DNA from: Acidobacteriaceae bacterium
GTDB taxonomy: Bacteria; Acidobacteriota; Terriglobia; Terriglobales; Acidobacteriaceae
DNA: 42,839 nt
NCBI GenBank assembly: GCA_027307045.1
Contig: DAHUXR010000032.1
Span: forward strand, 1-42,839
Direction of reading: 5' to 3'
Shown one piece after another: positions 34,256-42,523 of this stretch (its first letter is position 1; each line of letters begins with the position of its first letter). The position numbers were made by a program, and so were the translations under genes. Below the pieces are notes generated by a model, which was not told where the DNA came from, did not search any database, and was given only the letters and a program-made list of their open reading frames with translations.

Positions 34256-37255
34256 CTACTGCTGCGGCGTTGGAGTCGGCGTTGGCTGATCTTTCTTTTT
34301 CCTGTTCAGCACCTGGCCCAGCACGTCACCCAGATTCGGAGCAGCAGGAGTCGGAGTAGCTTGGGGCTGTTGTCCCTGATTGCTGCCGACTGCCGGACTT
34401 GAGGGCTGCTGCTGGTTTTGTTGCTGCTTACCGCCGATGGCGTCCAGTATCCCGCCGATGCCGCCCTTCTGCTGATTAGCGCCGCCGGCATTTCCATTTT
34501 GATTCTTGTTCCCAAGGATCGCCCCCAGAATCCCAGTGGTTAGCTGGCCCGGATTTTTGCTGGTGGGCAGCAGGTTATCCAATTTCATCCTGGCAATCTG
34601 TTGCACGTCAGGCGCAACCTGCGGATGCTGGAAAGTGCCGGTCACGATTACGGGCAACACCAGTTCACCCTGATTGTTGGCAAGAGCGGTGTTCATGAAA
34701 CCGCCGACTTGCGTGCCGCCTACCTGCTGGCTGATGGCTTTGTTGAGCACAGCCGTCACATGCAAATTCAGAGACTGATCGGCCAGGTTGACCAAGCCGG
34801 CGGCGGCCATAGTGCCGCCATCAATCACGGCTTTCAGGTTATTGGTCTGAGCCAGGCCATTTTTCACATCGAAATTTCCAGTGAGCTGGACGAGGTCAGT
34901 AAAGCCTTTGGGCGCGCCAAAGCCATTGCCAACGAATTTTCCCACCGAAGCCAACTCATGCAGCAGATCAAGGTTCATCAGTTTGCCATTCGTAAGATTA
35001 ATGGCCATGTTGCCGTTCAGGCTGCGCGCAATGTTGGCGGATGAAGAAGAACTGAAGCTGGCATTCACATTCGAAGCCAGCAGACCGTAGATGGTCTGCT
35101 TCACGTCGGAAACCGACGAGATCAGTTTGTTGGCATCAACTTTGTCGGTCTTCAAATTCACGTTGTACACGGGCTGCGCCGGGCGCATGTCGATGGTAAT
35201 AGTGCCACTCTCTTTGCCGCCGTAAACGTCAGCCGTTACAGGATTCATTGTGATCAAGCCATGGTTGAGGGTGACGTTTGCATGAGTGTTGTTCAAAACC
35301 AGATCGTCATACTGAATTACGCCAATGGCGACAGTGCCGCCGCCGGTCATTTTGGTGAGCATGCTGGGCTCGGCTTTGGTCTGGGCGTTGGCTTCAGGCA
35401 CCAGATGCCAGAAACCAGCGCGCTTGGCCGGTTGCGCTGGAGTGGCAGCAAAAATCTGCTGCAGTTCGGCCACATTCACTTTGTCTGCGTTGAGGGCAAA
35501 CTGGACTTGCGGCGCTTCAAAGTTCTTGAGCGTAACCGTGCCGCCGGCATTGGTCTGGCCAAGAGTTAGAGCGATGTTTTGCAGCGAGGCCGAGTTCTGG
35601 CTGAAGCGGATGTCAGAGTTCTTGATCTGAAGCGGCTTGGTCAGCGAAGGCATCTTCAGCGTCGCATTACCGATCTTGCCGGTGCCGTCAAAGTTCAGCG
35701 CGGACATGTTCTTGGTAGAGCCCTGCGCCTTTACATCGAGAGTAAGTGTTCCATCGCCTGAAATTCCATCCACGGCGGATACACCCGCGGCTTTGGCGAT
35801 ATTGAGCAGTTCGCCGATGCGTGCATTTGGAGCGCGCAAGGTGGCGCTGATGGAACTGTTGGGCGCGCTGTATTGTGAGAGCGCAAAACTCACGTTGACA
35901 GTGGTTGAGCCTGTTGTCGCGGTGAATTCGTTGGAACGGACGATCTCCGGCGTGAGAGCCAGAGTGATGTCATTGACCTTGACCGGTTGAGGAATCTCTT
36001 TGCCGCTGATGTCGAGATTGCGTGCCGAAAGCTGGCCATTCAATGCCGGTTTGTCCATGGCTCCGCGAGCCTGGATATCGGCATTGACCTGGCCTTTTAC
36101 GTCCACGTCCTTGCCGAATGCAACTCCGAAAGCCGAGGCCAGACGCGCCATTTCCGCGATGGATGCATTCGATGCCGTGAGTTTGAGATCAATCTGTGAA
36201 GGAGTCGGTTTGGTGTTGACCGTTCCTGCAAGTGAGATGGGCGTTGCACCCAGCTTAAGATCGCCTTTGTGAATCTGGATGACGTCATTGGTCAGATCGT
36301 CGGCAACGTCATAGTCGAGGGCGATGGGATAACCGACATTCATATTGTGAATGCGCGCGTTGTCCACTTTTATCGTCCCATTTGACGCCAGCTTGCCGCC
36401 GGAATTTTTGACGCTGGCGCTGCCGGTGATTACCGCGTCAATTCCGTTGAGTGATTGCGAGTTCAAAAACTTTTGCGCCGCGCCGGTGGACACCTGGTCC
36501 AGCCGCAACGTGCCATCAAAGGGCGTGTTCAACATGTCAGCTTCTTTGATAGGCCCGCCTTTGCCTTCCAGCCAGATTGCCTGCTTGCCCTCGCCGGGAA
36601 GGTGGGCCGTGAGCTTCATGCTGAATTGCTGGTCAGGAGCAAAATCACTCACGTTGAGATCGATGTGGTCATACACTGCACGGGACTGGTGTTTCTGAAG
36701 ATCGGTTATTGCAACCTGACCATCATTGATAAAAAGATTTGCCAGAGTAAGCTGGCCTGCCGGCTGCTTATTCGCCGGTTGCGGCGAACTCGGCGGCCCA
36801 GTAGTGGTTGTAGGTGTTGAGGCTTGGGTCGGCGGCGGAGTTTTCTGCGCGGCGGTAGGCTTGGATTCCTGCCCCAGGGTTGCAAAGTTCCAGACGCCCT
36901 GAGCGTTGCGAACCAATTCAATGTGGGGATGCACCAGCTCCAATGAATTCACTTCAAGCTGCTTGCGCAGCAGCGGCCAGAATTTGACGCTTACAGCCAG
37001 CTTGTCCGCCGTAGCGAACGGACGATTGGTGGCGAATTGAGGGTCCTCAGCAATCGTCGTGTTCTCGACATCGAACGCTGGCGGGAACAGACGCAAGCTC
37101 ATATTGCCGAGCGTGACCTGCCGTCCCAGCCGTTTCTCCAGCTGCGACTGAATTTGCCCGTGATATTGATTCACGTTGATCAGGTGCGGCACGATAAGGA
37201 CCGCTGCGATCAATAAAACGACAATGACGGCGATTGCGATACCAAGTTTGCGCAT
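34256..37255 (-). CDS. AsmA-family protein
   Basis: A 999-residue protein related to TamB and AsmA. The N-terminus MRKLGIAIAVIVVLLIAAVL is a membrane anchor, followed by the AsmA signature VNQYHGQIQSQLEKRLGRQV then GNMSLRLFPPAF. A Pro/Thr-rich linker (about 130-160) and a long beta-rich periplasmic region follow, with an AsmA C-terminal block near GLVNLADQSLNLHVTAVL. The tail after about residue 900 is Gln/Pro low complexity ending in TPTPTPQQ. AsmA-like proteins are implicated in lipid transport or outer-membrane assembly. Its start is divergent from the TPR protein at 37633. Confidence 0.88.
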   Translation of the reverse strand: MRKLGIAIAVIVVLLIAAVLIVPHLINVNQYHGQIQSQLEKRLGRQVTLGNMSLRLFPPAFDVENTTIAEDPQFATNRPFATADKLAVSVKFWPLLRKQLEVNSLELVHPHIELVRNAQGVWNFATLGQESKPTAAQKTPPPTQASTPTTTTGPPSSPQPANKQPAGQLTLANLFINDGQVAITDLQKHQSRAVYDHIDLNVSDFAPDQQFSMKLTAHLPGEGKQAIWLEGKGGPIKEADMLNTPFDGTLRLDQVSTGAAQKFLNSQSLNGIDAVITGSASVKNSGGKLASNGTIKVDNARIHNMNVGYPIALDYDVADDLTNDVIQIHKGDLKLGATPISLAGTVNTKPTPSQIDLKLTASNASIAEMARLASAFGVAFGKDVDVKGQVNADIQARGAMDKPALNGQLSARNLDISGKEIPQPVKVNDITLALTPEIVRSNEFTATTGSTTVNVSFALSQYSAPNSSISATLRAPNARIGELLNIAKAAGVSAVDGISGDGTLTLDVKAQGSTKNMSALNFDGTGKIGNATLKMPSLTKPLQIKNSDIRFSQNSASLQNIALTLGQTNAGGTVTLKNFEAPQVQFALNADKVNVAELQQIFAATPAQPAKRAGFWHLVPEANAQTKAEPSMLTKMTGGGTVAIGVIQYDDLVLNNTHANVTLNHGLITMNPVTADVYGGKESGTITIDMRPAQPVYNVNLKTDKVDANKLISSVSDVKQTIYGLLASNVNASFSSSSSANIARSLNGNMAINLTNGKLMNLDLLHELASVGKFVGNGFGAPKGFTDLVQLTGNFDVKNGLAQTNNLKAVIDGGTMAAAGLVNLADQSLNLHVTAVLNKAISQQVGGTQVGGFMNTALANNQGELVLPVIVTGTFQHPQVAPDVQQIARMKLDNLLPTSKNPGQLTTGILGAILGNKNQNGNAGGANQQKGGIGGILDAIGGKQQQNQQQPSSPAVGSNQGQQPQATPTPAAPNLGDVLGQVLNRKKKDQPTPTPTPQQ

Positions 37256-37632
37256 GGCTGCCTCAGTTAGCGCCGGCTACTCTCACAAAAAGCGCTTATT
37301 CAATTTTGATGCCAGGGTTTCCCTACACAGTTTGAAGCCCGACGCAATAGTATGGTTGCAGACTCTCAGAAATAGGCAAAGAGGATAGGAACAAACGCCA
37401 GCAATTTTAGGATGGGGAAGTTTGAAAAATAGTAGCTTTTTTCTCGAAGCAGCTCTTTAGCAGCGGATGCCTTTTTGTGGGGGTCTGAAGAAACCAGTGA
37501 GCCTGCTGCATGAGTCTCGGTCGAGCAAGGAGAATACAGGCAATTTCCATCAGGGTTGGTTTGACGAGTGTTGATATTCCTTGCTAAACTCAAGGTTTCA
37601 TTGCCACTTATCCCACCGAAAAGGTTTTCCAA
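37256..37632. promoter_or_regulatory. 377-base divergent intergenic region with a likely promoter
   Basis: It lies between the reverse AsmA gene and the forward TPR gene. TTGACG at 37561-37566, an 18-base spacer and TAAACT at 37585-37590 form a plausible sigma-70 promoter for the forward gene. The AsmA promoter should lie near 37260-37350. I see no RNA gene or repeat here. Confidence 0.4.
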
Positions 37633-38349
37633 GTGCCAGGTTATACCCGTCGTCAATTGAAAGAAGATAAGTTCGCCGCAACTGCCCAAGGCGCAGCCGT
37701 ATGGGCCACAGGTCACCGCCAAACCGTTATTTGGACAGTTGGCCTTGCGGTGGTTGCCGTCTTGTTGACCACCGGTGTGATCACGTGGCGCAGCCGCCAG
37801 TCCGATGAAGCTAATACCCAGTTGTCGGCGGCTATGCGCACTCTGGACGCGCAGATTTTGCCGGCCGGCTCGCCGCCCCCGCCTGAAGATTCGGGTCCTA
37901 CGTTTCCCACGGTTGCTGATCGAGCCAAGGCTGCGCAAAAGCAGTTCCAGGCGATTGCGGACAAATATTCCACGGTCTCTCCGGGAAAAATTGCCCGTTA
38001 CATGAGCGGTATGGCGTTCATGCAGGCTGGCGACAAGACAGGCGCAGAGAAAGAGTTGAAGACGGCGTCCGATTTCAGGGACAAGGACGTGGCTGCTCTG
38101 GCCAGGATGGCACTGGCGTCCATATACCGAGGCACAAACCGCGCGCCGGAAGCCATCGCCATTTACAAAGATCTTTCCGAGCACCCCACGGTGACGGTTT
38201 CGAAGTCTCAGGCGCAACTGGAATTGGCCGAGATGTACGAAAGCACTGATCCGCAGCAGGCAACCCTGATTTACCAGCAGTTGCAGAAAGACGATCCGCA
38301 CAGTCCTGCCGCGCAGGTGGCCAGCCAGAAATTGACCAAGTCTAAGTAA
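37633..38349 (+). CDS. membrane-anchored TPR protein (YfgM-like)
   Basis: A 238-residue protein from GTG 37633, preceded by AAAGG. The N-terminus is basic and soluble (TRRQLKEDKFA), then residues about 29-51 (QTVIWTVGLAVVAVLLTTGV) form one membrane segment. The outer part carries TPR-like helices: ARYMSGMAFMQAGDKTGAEK, ALARMALASIYRGTNRAPEA and AQLELAEMYESTDPQQATLI. This one-helix-plus-TPR layout is like YfgM, a periplasm-facing partner of the secretion machinery. The exact role here is not known. Confidence 0.82.
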   Translation: MPGYTRRQLKEDKFAATAQGAAVWATGHRQTVIWTVGLAVVAVLLTTGVITWRSRQSDEANTQLSAAMRTLDAQILPAGSPPPPEDSGPTFPTVADRAKAAQKQFQAIADKYSTVSPGKIARYMSGMAFMQAGDKTGAEKELKTASDFRDKDVAALARMALASIYRGTNRAPEAIAIYKDLSEHPTVTVSKSQAQLELAEMYESTDPQQATLIYQQLQKDDPHSPAAQVASQKLTKSK

Positions 38350-38498
38350 ACGTTGAGCCCCGTCCAGAGCTGAGCAGAGCACAAGCGCCAGCTGCGCCCA
38401 CTTCAGTGGAATTATGCGGCAACCTTCGCGGTAAATCCGCATCTTTACTAGCAGGCGGCACTCAATTCTGGCTGCCAAATCCACCAGGAGTTTTAAGC

Positions 38499-38744
38499 AT
38501 GAAATCCTTTTTGGCAGGGTTGGGAATTGGTATTGGTTTGGGGATCCTTTTTGCCCCGATGAGCGGCGAAGAAACCCGCGAGAATCTCACACAACGGGCC
38601 AGTGATCTGGCGGACTCAGCACGCGATCTGGCGAACCAGGGTCGGGACAAGGTCCGCACCACGGTTTCCGCAATTCGTGGTCAGGCTGACCGTTTTGCCA
38701 GCACGGTGCAGGAAGCTACCGGAACCGAAACCCGTAACCTCTAA
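38499..38744 (+). CDS. YtxH-domain protein
   Basis: An 81-residue protein: MKSFLAGLGIGIGLGILFAP is a glycine-rich membrane segment, followed by MSGEETRENLTQRASDLADS and a charged coiled-coil-like helix to the C-terminus. This is the classic YtxH layout, a small envelope-stress-associated family of unknown biochemistry. ATG 38499 has a CAGGAG ribosome-binding site; longer frames from 38406 are not supported. A terminator follows 77 bases after the stop. Confidence 0.85.
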   Translation: MKSFLAGLGIGIGLGILFAPMSGEETRENLTQRASDLADSARDLANQGRDKVRTTVSAIRGQADRFASTVQEATGTETRNL

Positions 38745-38821
38745 CCCCATCATCAAAGCAACAACTGCATTTTAAGCGGCGGAGAAGAACGTCTGCTTTA
38801 AGATCTGCGGATCTCGACGAG

Positions 38822-38852
38822 TGGGTCAATTCCAAAAGAATTGGCCCATTTT
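38822..38852 (+). terminator. rho-independent terminator of the YtxH gene
   Basis: TGGGTCAATTC (38822-38832) pairs over 11 positions with GAATTGGCCCA (38838-38848), including one G-U pair, around a CAAAA loop, and TTTT follows at 38849-38852. Confidence 0.7.
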
Positions 38853-38916
38853 GCCGTTATGCATTCTGTTAATTGGAACCTTCCGCAAGCTTTGCACAAA
38901 ATCCCAAACCTCACCG

Positions 38917-38950
38917 CAGATAACGCTGATAACACTGATTTACACGGATC
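38917..38950 (+). repeat. dispersed CTGATAACAC-type intergenic repeat, copy 2
   Basis: CAGATAACGCTGATAACACT then GATTTACACGGATC; the second copy of the repeat at 32505-32538, in opposite orientation. Confidence 0.6.
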
Positions 38951-39157
38951 AAAAAGTTCAAATAGGAACCATTTTGACTTTGTAAATCCGTGCCATGCGT
39001 GTTCCATGCGTGGTGAGATTTGCTTTTTGGGCAAAGCACTTTTTGCGGACGCGCTCCTCGCCGCAAAAGCGGAAAAAATCTCTCCGAAAGAAGAAACCCG
39101 CTCAGGGCCGGCCAAAGTGATAATAGGGGCCATCAACAACCAAGGAGAGGTTTACCC

Positions 39158-39359
39158 ATGAAAATCCGAGTTGCTGTCGCAGTGTTCCTGTTTCTAAGCG
39201 CGTGTTCCGTAATTCCGCTACAACAATCGCGGCTCGGAATTTGGGCCGATTAACGATGGTGACCGCTTTGATAGGGCAGTTCGTCAGACCGTGGGAAAGC
39301 GAATCACCTACAAAGAACTCACAGGCAAAACCGCCGATACGACGTCTCAGAACTTCTAA
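39158..39359 (+). pseudogene. small secreted protein gene with a frameshift
   Basis: A strong ribosome-binding site (AAGGAGAGG) precedes ATG 39158, which opens a signal peptide or lipoprotein signal MKIRVAVAVFLFLSACSVIP. That frame stops after 31 residues at 39253. The +1 frame, open from about 39213, gives SEFGPINDGDRFDRAVRQTV then GKRITYKELTGKTADTTSQNF and a stop at 39359, which looks like genuine protein in composition and Asp/Arg patterning. I infer one small exported protein of about 65 residues broken by an indel in the CTACAACAATCGCGGCTCGG region. The family is not recognised. Confidence 0.55.
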
Positions 39360-39489
39360 TCCTCGTCGCGGAAAGAGCTGTCTTAACAGCAAGATCGGTT
39401 GATTTATCGGTGTCACCTATCCTGTTTTATTCGCCTAAGTGCTGACAATTGAATAACTTACGCAAGTCCTTTATTCAAAAGGATTTAAA

Positions 39490-39519
39490 TTGAATTTCAG
39501 CGCTAAAGTCGCGTATGAT
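39490..39519 (+). promoter_or_regulatory. likely sigma-70 promoter of the methyltransferase gene
   Basis: TTGAAT at 39490-39495, an 18-base spacer and TATGAT at 39514-39519, in an AT-rich stretch. The predicted start of transcription falls near 39525-39527, almost on the GTG start codon, which suggests leaderless translation or a later ATG start. Confidence 0.5.
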
Positions 39520-39524
39520 TGCTT

Positions 39525-42035
39525 GTGGCGAATATCCGCGACTCAAATCTCATGCGCGAGACTGTTAATAGGGTAATCTCTGGTTTGCGCAGCATCGGTT
39601 ACCAGGGCACACTCTTGGAGGAGAATTACAAATTTCCAGACTGGTTCTCTCCCGCAGCGGATGAGTGGAGCGTTGCAGCAGCGGCGTTTGGACAGACTCC
39701 AATTTCGTACGACTCCGCTTGTATCGGTGTGGCATGTAGCAACGGCTTGCGCGGTCCACAATTGGTGAACAAGTGCCGAGCGCTAGGTGCTCCCGTACTT
39801 CTAGAAATCGGCAGTAATGAAATCACCGAATGGATGGTTTCACGAACAGAGAATAATCACGGTTTCGTGGAAAGCTATCCCTTTGAGCGCATACCTGAAA
39901 TGTTTGCGACACGTGCCGCAGACTGGCGACCGCAATCTCTCCTCAGGGCAAAAAATATTGGGTCATACAAGTGGAGCCAACAGCTGGCTCTGTTTGTGGG
40001 GCTCTTGCCAGAGCTTGAGCATCAAATTCAGGGGAAACTTGATCCTTTGTTGCGTGAGATGCTGTCAGAAACCCGCCGAATTTATAGCGAATCAACTGGA
40101 CGAGAACCAAACCCAAAGCACCTCTTCCAACTCATTTTCTGGATTTTGACTGCCAAGGTGTTTTACGACAGGCAGGTGCAGGGTTTTGCTAATCTCTCTG
40201 GCGATGTAGATGACTTGTTAGCAGCGGTCGCAAGGCACTATAGAACTGACGTTCCAAGATTGCTAACTCGCGAAGCGCGGCAGAGCGCCGCGAATCGCAT
40301 CTGGCATGATTTTGATTTTCGCAATCTGTCGGTTGAGGTGCTGATTCAGATATGGTCTCAGACGCTAGTTGACGAGAAAACAAAAGAGGAACTCAGCATT
40401 CATCGCACATCGCGGACAATCGTGCGATATATCATAGACCGCATCCCCCTCCCACCCCCCGGAGATGAGCAATTAATTATTTTGGAGCCATGTTCTGGAA
40501 GCGCCGTCTTTCTAATGGGTGCTATGAATATGCTCCGACACAATCTGTTCGGAGCCAATGCGTCGGAACGTCACAAATATTTTGTGCAGCATCTCGTGGG
40601 AATCGAGAAAGACCCATTTGCAGTCGAGATTAGCAAATCCGCTCTGACTTTGGCCGACTTTCCAAATCCAAATGGATGGAAAGTGGTTAATGGAGACGTT
40701 TTTGATCCTTCCGTATCATCCGCTTATCTTCAACGTGCCGGGGTTGTTCTCTGCAATCCCCCATACAGTGATTTTGGTGAAGATGAACGCACTCAATATG
40801 ACGGGCAATTTGTGCAGAAGCCAGCGGCCTTATTGAATAGGGTGTTGAATGATCTGCATCCTCAGGGTGTATTGGGCTTTGTGCTGCCTAGGCGATTTAT
40901 TGATGGTGGAGCCTATGCCGATGCCCGCAGACGACTCGCCGAAAGATTTGCAACGTTGGAATTGACCGTTTTGCCGGATCGGGCCTTTGAAGCCGATTCC
41001 GAAGTAGTCCTGCTCGTGGCCACAGATCCGATTCCGCACGCTGGATGCCGCGTTACAAATCGAAGAGTCGATGACAATGCGACCGCATGGGCCAACTTTG
41101 AGGCAACGCATGAAGTCTCAAGCGAGTCTGTAGCAGAATTTTCTGTTGATGAAGCCGAAAAATCATTTCTTGTTCCCGATCTTCCTGATGTTTGGGGCTT
41201 TCTCGTGAATTATCCGCAGTTGAGAGAATTTGCGGAATTACATCGGGGGATTCAATGGAACAAACCGCTGACTAAGAAGGACGGTGGCGAGACCGGCAAT
41301 CGGCAGCTTTTCATTAGCAATCAACCGGCAAAGGGGTATAAGCTCGGAGTTGCTCCCCGTACTAGCTTCAGTGTTTTCGAAAAGCCACCCTTAGCTTACT
41401 TGAATATGCTGCCGGAGGACCAGTTACTGGGGGCGTGGAGATATCAATGGGACAAGCCCAAGGCAATCCTAAACAAAGCTGCGCGGTCGCGAGGTCGGTG
41501 GCGAATGGCGGCGTTCCCTGACACTGAAGGTATTACATGCTATCAAACATATATAGGCGTATGGCCAACGTCTCCCCACTTTGATGAATGGTTATTGTCT
41601 GCAATACTCAATTCCCCTGTCGCTAACGCATTTGTCGCCACGCGCGAAGGAAAAACTGACATTACCTTTGCGACACTGGAACTCATTCCTATGCCGCATT
41701 TTACAGACGGCCAACGGAATAAACTGCGGAAACTAATTGAGAGATACCAAGCGATCACGTCTGCTGTCATGCGCGATATGAGCGATGAGGCAGAGAAAAT
41801 CCTTAAGGAAATTGATGCTACAGTTCTCAGCGGATATAGAATGCCGCCAAGGGTCGAAAGACAGTTGTTAGATTTTTTTAGAGACCAGGAACGTCCAATT
41901 AAGCACTCTTTTTCCGAATATTTTCCTAAAGATTTTTCCGTGTACTTCTCTCTATCTGATTATTTATCTCCTAATTTTGCTTCAGCCACTATCGGTGAAT
42001 TGCGGAAACGAATGAGGGAGACCCCGCGAGCGTGA
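39525..42035 (+). CDS. N6-adenine DNA methyltransferase (Eco57I/type IIG-like)
   Basis: About 836 residues. An N-terminal region of about 300 residues (DWFSPAADEW, LGAPVLLEIGSNEITEWMVS) has no motif I can name and shows no clear PD-ExK. The methylase core follows: the SAM-binding region LEPCSGSAVFLMGAMNML, GIEKDPFAVEISKSAL, then the catalytic VVLCNPPYSDFG (NPPY at about 411-414), and LGFVLPRRFIDGGAYADARR. The C-terminal half resembles a TaqI-type target-recognition domain, with ITCYQTYIGVWP and LNSPVANAFVATREGKTDIT. GTG 39525 is chosen; TTG 39519 and ATG 39552 are alternatives. Its stop overlaps the start of the PIN gene. GC is lower than in surrounding genes, suggesting transfer. Confidence 0.85.
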   Translation: MANIRDSNLMRETVNRVISGLRSIGYQGTLLEENYKFPDWFSPAADEWSVAAAAFGQTPISYDSACIGVACSNGLRGPQLVNKCRALGAPVLLEIGSNEITEWMVSRTENNHGFVESYPFERIPEMFATRAADWRPQSLLRAKNIGSYKWSQQLALFVGLLPELEHQIQGKLDPLLREMLSETRRIYSESTGREPNPKHLFQLIFWILTAKVFYDRQVQGFANLSGDVDDLLAAVARHYRTDVPRLLTREARQSAANRIWHDFDFRNLSVEVLIQIWSQTLVDEKTKEELSIHRTSRTIVRYIIDRIPLPPPGDEQLIILEPCSGSAVFLMGAMNMLRHNLFGANASERHKYFVQHLVGIEKDPFAVEISKSALTLADFPNPNGWKVVNGDVFDPSVSSAYLQRAGVVLCNPPYSDFGEDERTQYDGQFVQKPAALLNRVLNDLHPQGVLGFVLPRRFIDGGAYADARRRLAERFATLELTVLPDRAFEADSEVVLLVATDPIPHAGCRVTNRRVDDNATAWANFEATHEVSSESVAEFSVDEAEKSFLVPDLPDVWGFLVNYPQLREFAELHRGIQWNKPLTKKDGGETGNRQLFISNQPAKGYKLGVAPRTSFSVFEKPPLAYLNMLPEDQLLGAWRYQWDKPKAILNKAARSRGRWRMAAFPDTEGITCYQTYIGVWPTSPHFDEWLLSAILNSPVANAFVATREGKTDITFATLELIPMPHFTDGQRNKLRKLIERYQAITSAVMRDMSDEAEKILKEIDATVLSGYRMPPRVERQLLDFFRDQERPIKHSFSEYFPKDFSVYFSLSDYLSPNFASATIGELRKRMRETPRA

Positions 42036-42523
42036 ACGGTTATTTGATGGACACGAACCATGTAACCGCGTTGGAAGCAGGAAACCAAGTCCTCCTCACG
42101 AATTGGAATGCTCTTCCCGATAACACGCTGGTGTTCACTTCTGCAATAACGCTGGGGGAAATAGCAGCGGGTCATGAAATGATACCAGGAGACCTTCAGC
42201 GCCGCCATCAAGTTAAGAAGTTTCTGGAGTTGTACTTCATCGCTCAAGCAGTATGTGTTTCTTACACCACAGAATCCTATTATGCTCAGATCATGGGCAG
42301 GATTTGGCGGCGAAATCCACCACACAAGGCGAGCGTTACAACTGATGAACACCTCGTTGCGCGTGGCATTAATGTCAATGACGTATGGATCGTGGCTTGT
42401 GCTTGGGAGCATGGTCTGATATTGCTGACAACAGATAAAATGGCGGCCATAAAAGATGTAACGCCAGAGGTCAAATTCGAGAACTGGTGCGAGGCTGGAG
42501 GAGTGACTACAATAATTGTATGA
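42032..42523 (+). CDS. PIN-domain ribonuclease (VapC-like)
   Basis: A 163-residue PIN-domain protein starting at GTG 42032, which overlaps the methyltransferase stop (GTGA). The four acidic metal-binding positions of active PIN nucleases are all present: Asp7 in YLMDTNHV, Glu43 in AITLGEIAAG, Asp117 in NVNDVWIVACAWEHG and Asp135 in LILLTTDKMAAI. VapC toxins cleave RNA and normally sit behind a small antitoxin gene. Here no antitoxin is visible; the upstream, overlapping partner is the DNA methyltransferase. It is somewhat longer than a typical VapC (about 130 residues). Confidence 0.85.
   Translation: MNGYLMDTNHVTALEAGNQVLLTNWNALPDNTLVFTSAITLGEIAAGHEMIPGDLQRRHQVKKFLELYFIAQAVCVSYTTESYYAQIMGRIWRRNPPHKASVTTDEHLVARGINVNDVWIVACAWEHGLILLTTDKMAAIKDVTPEVKFENWCEAGGVTTIIV

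Larger units (their letters stand above)
38745..39157. other. 413-base spacer with terminator and dispersed repeat
   Basis: The spacer holds the stem-loop terminator at 38822-38852 and a copy of the CTGATAACAC dispersed repeat at 38917-38950. The words GTGCCATGCGTGTTCCATGC follow at about 38990. Overlapping frames on both strands show no protein features. Confidence 0.6.

Noticed and set aside
37366..38484. Long reverse-strand frame of 372 codons
   Set aside because: It is the shadow of the forward TPR gene at 37633-38349; its translation is Arg/His/Leu-rich without any domain, and the forward gene has a start, ribosome-binding site and recognisable repeats.
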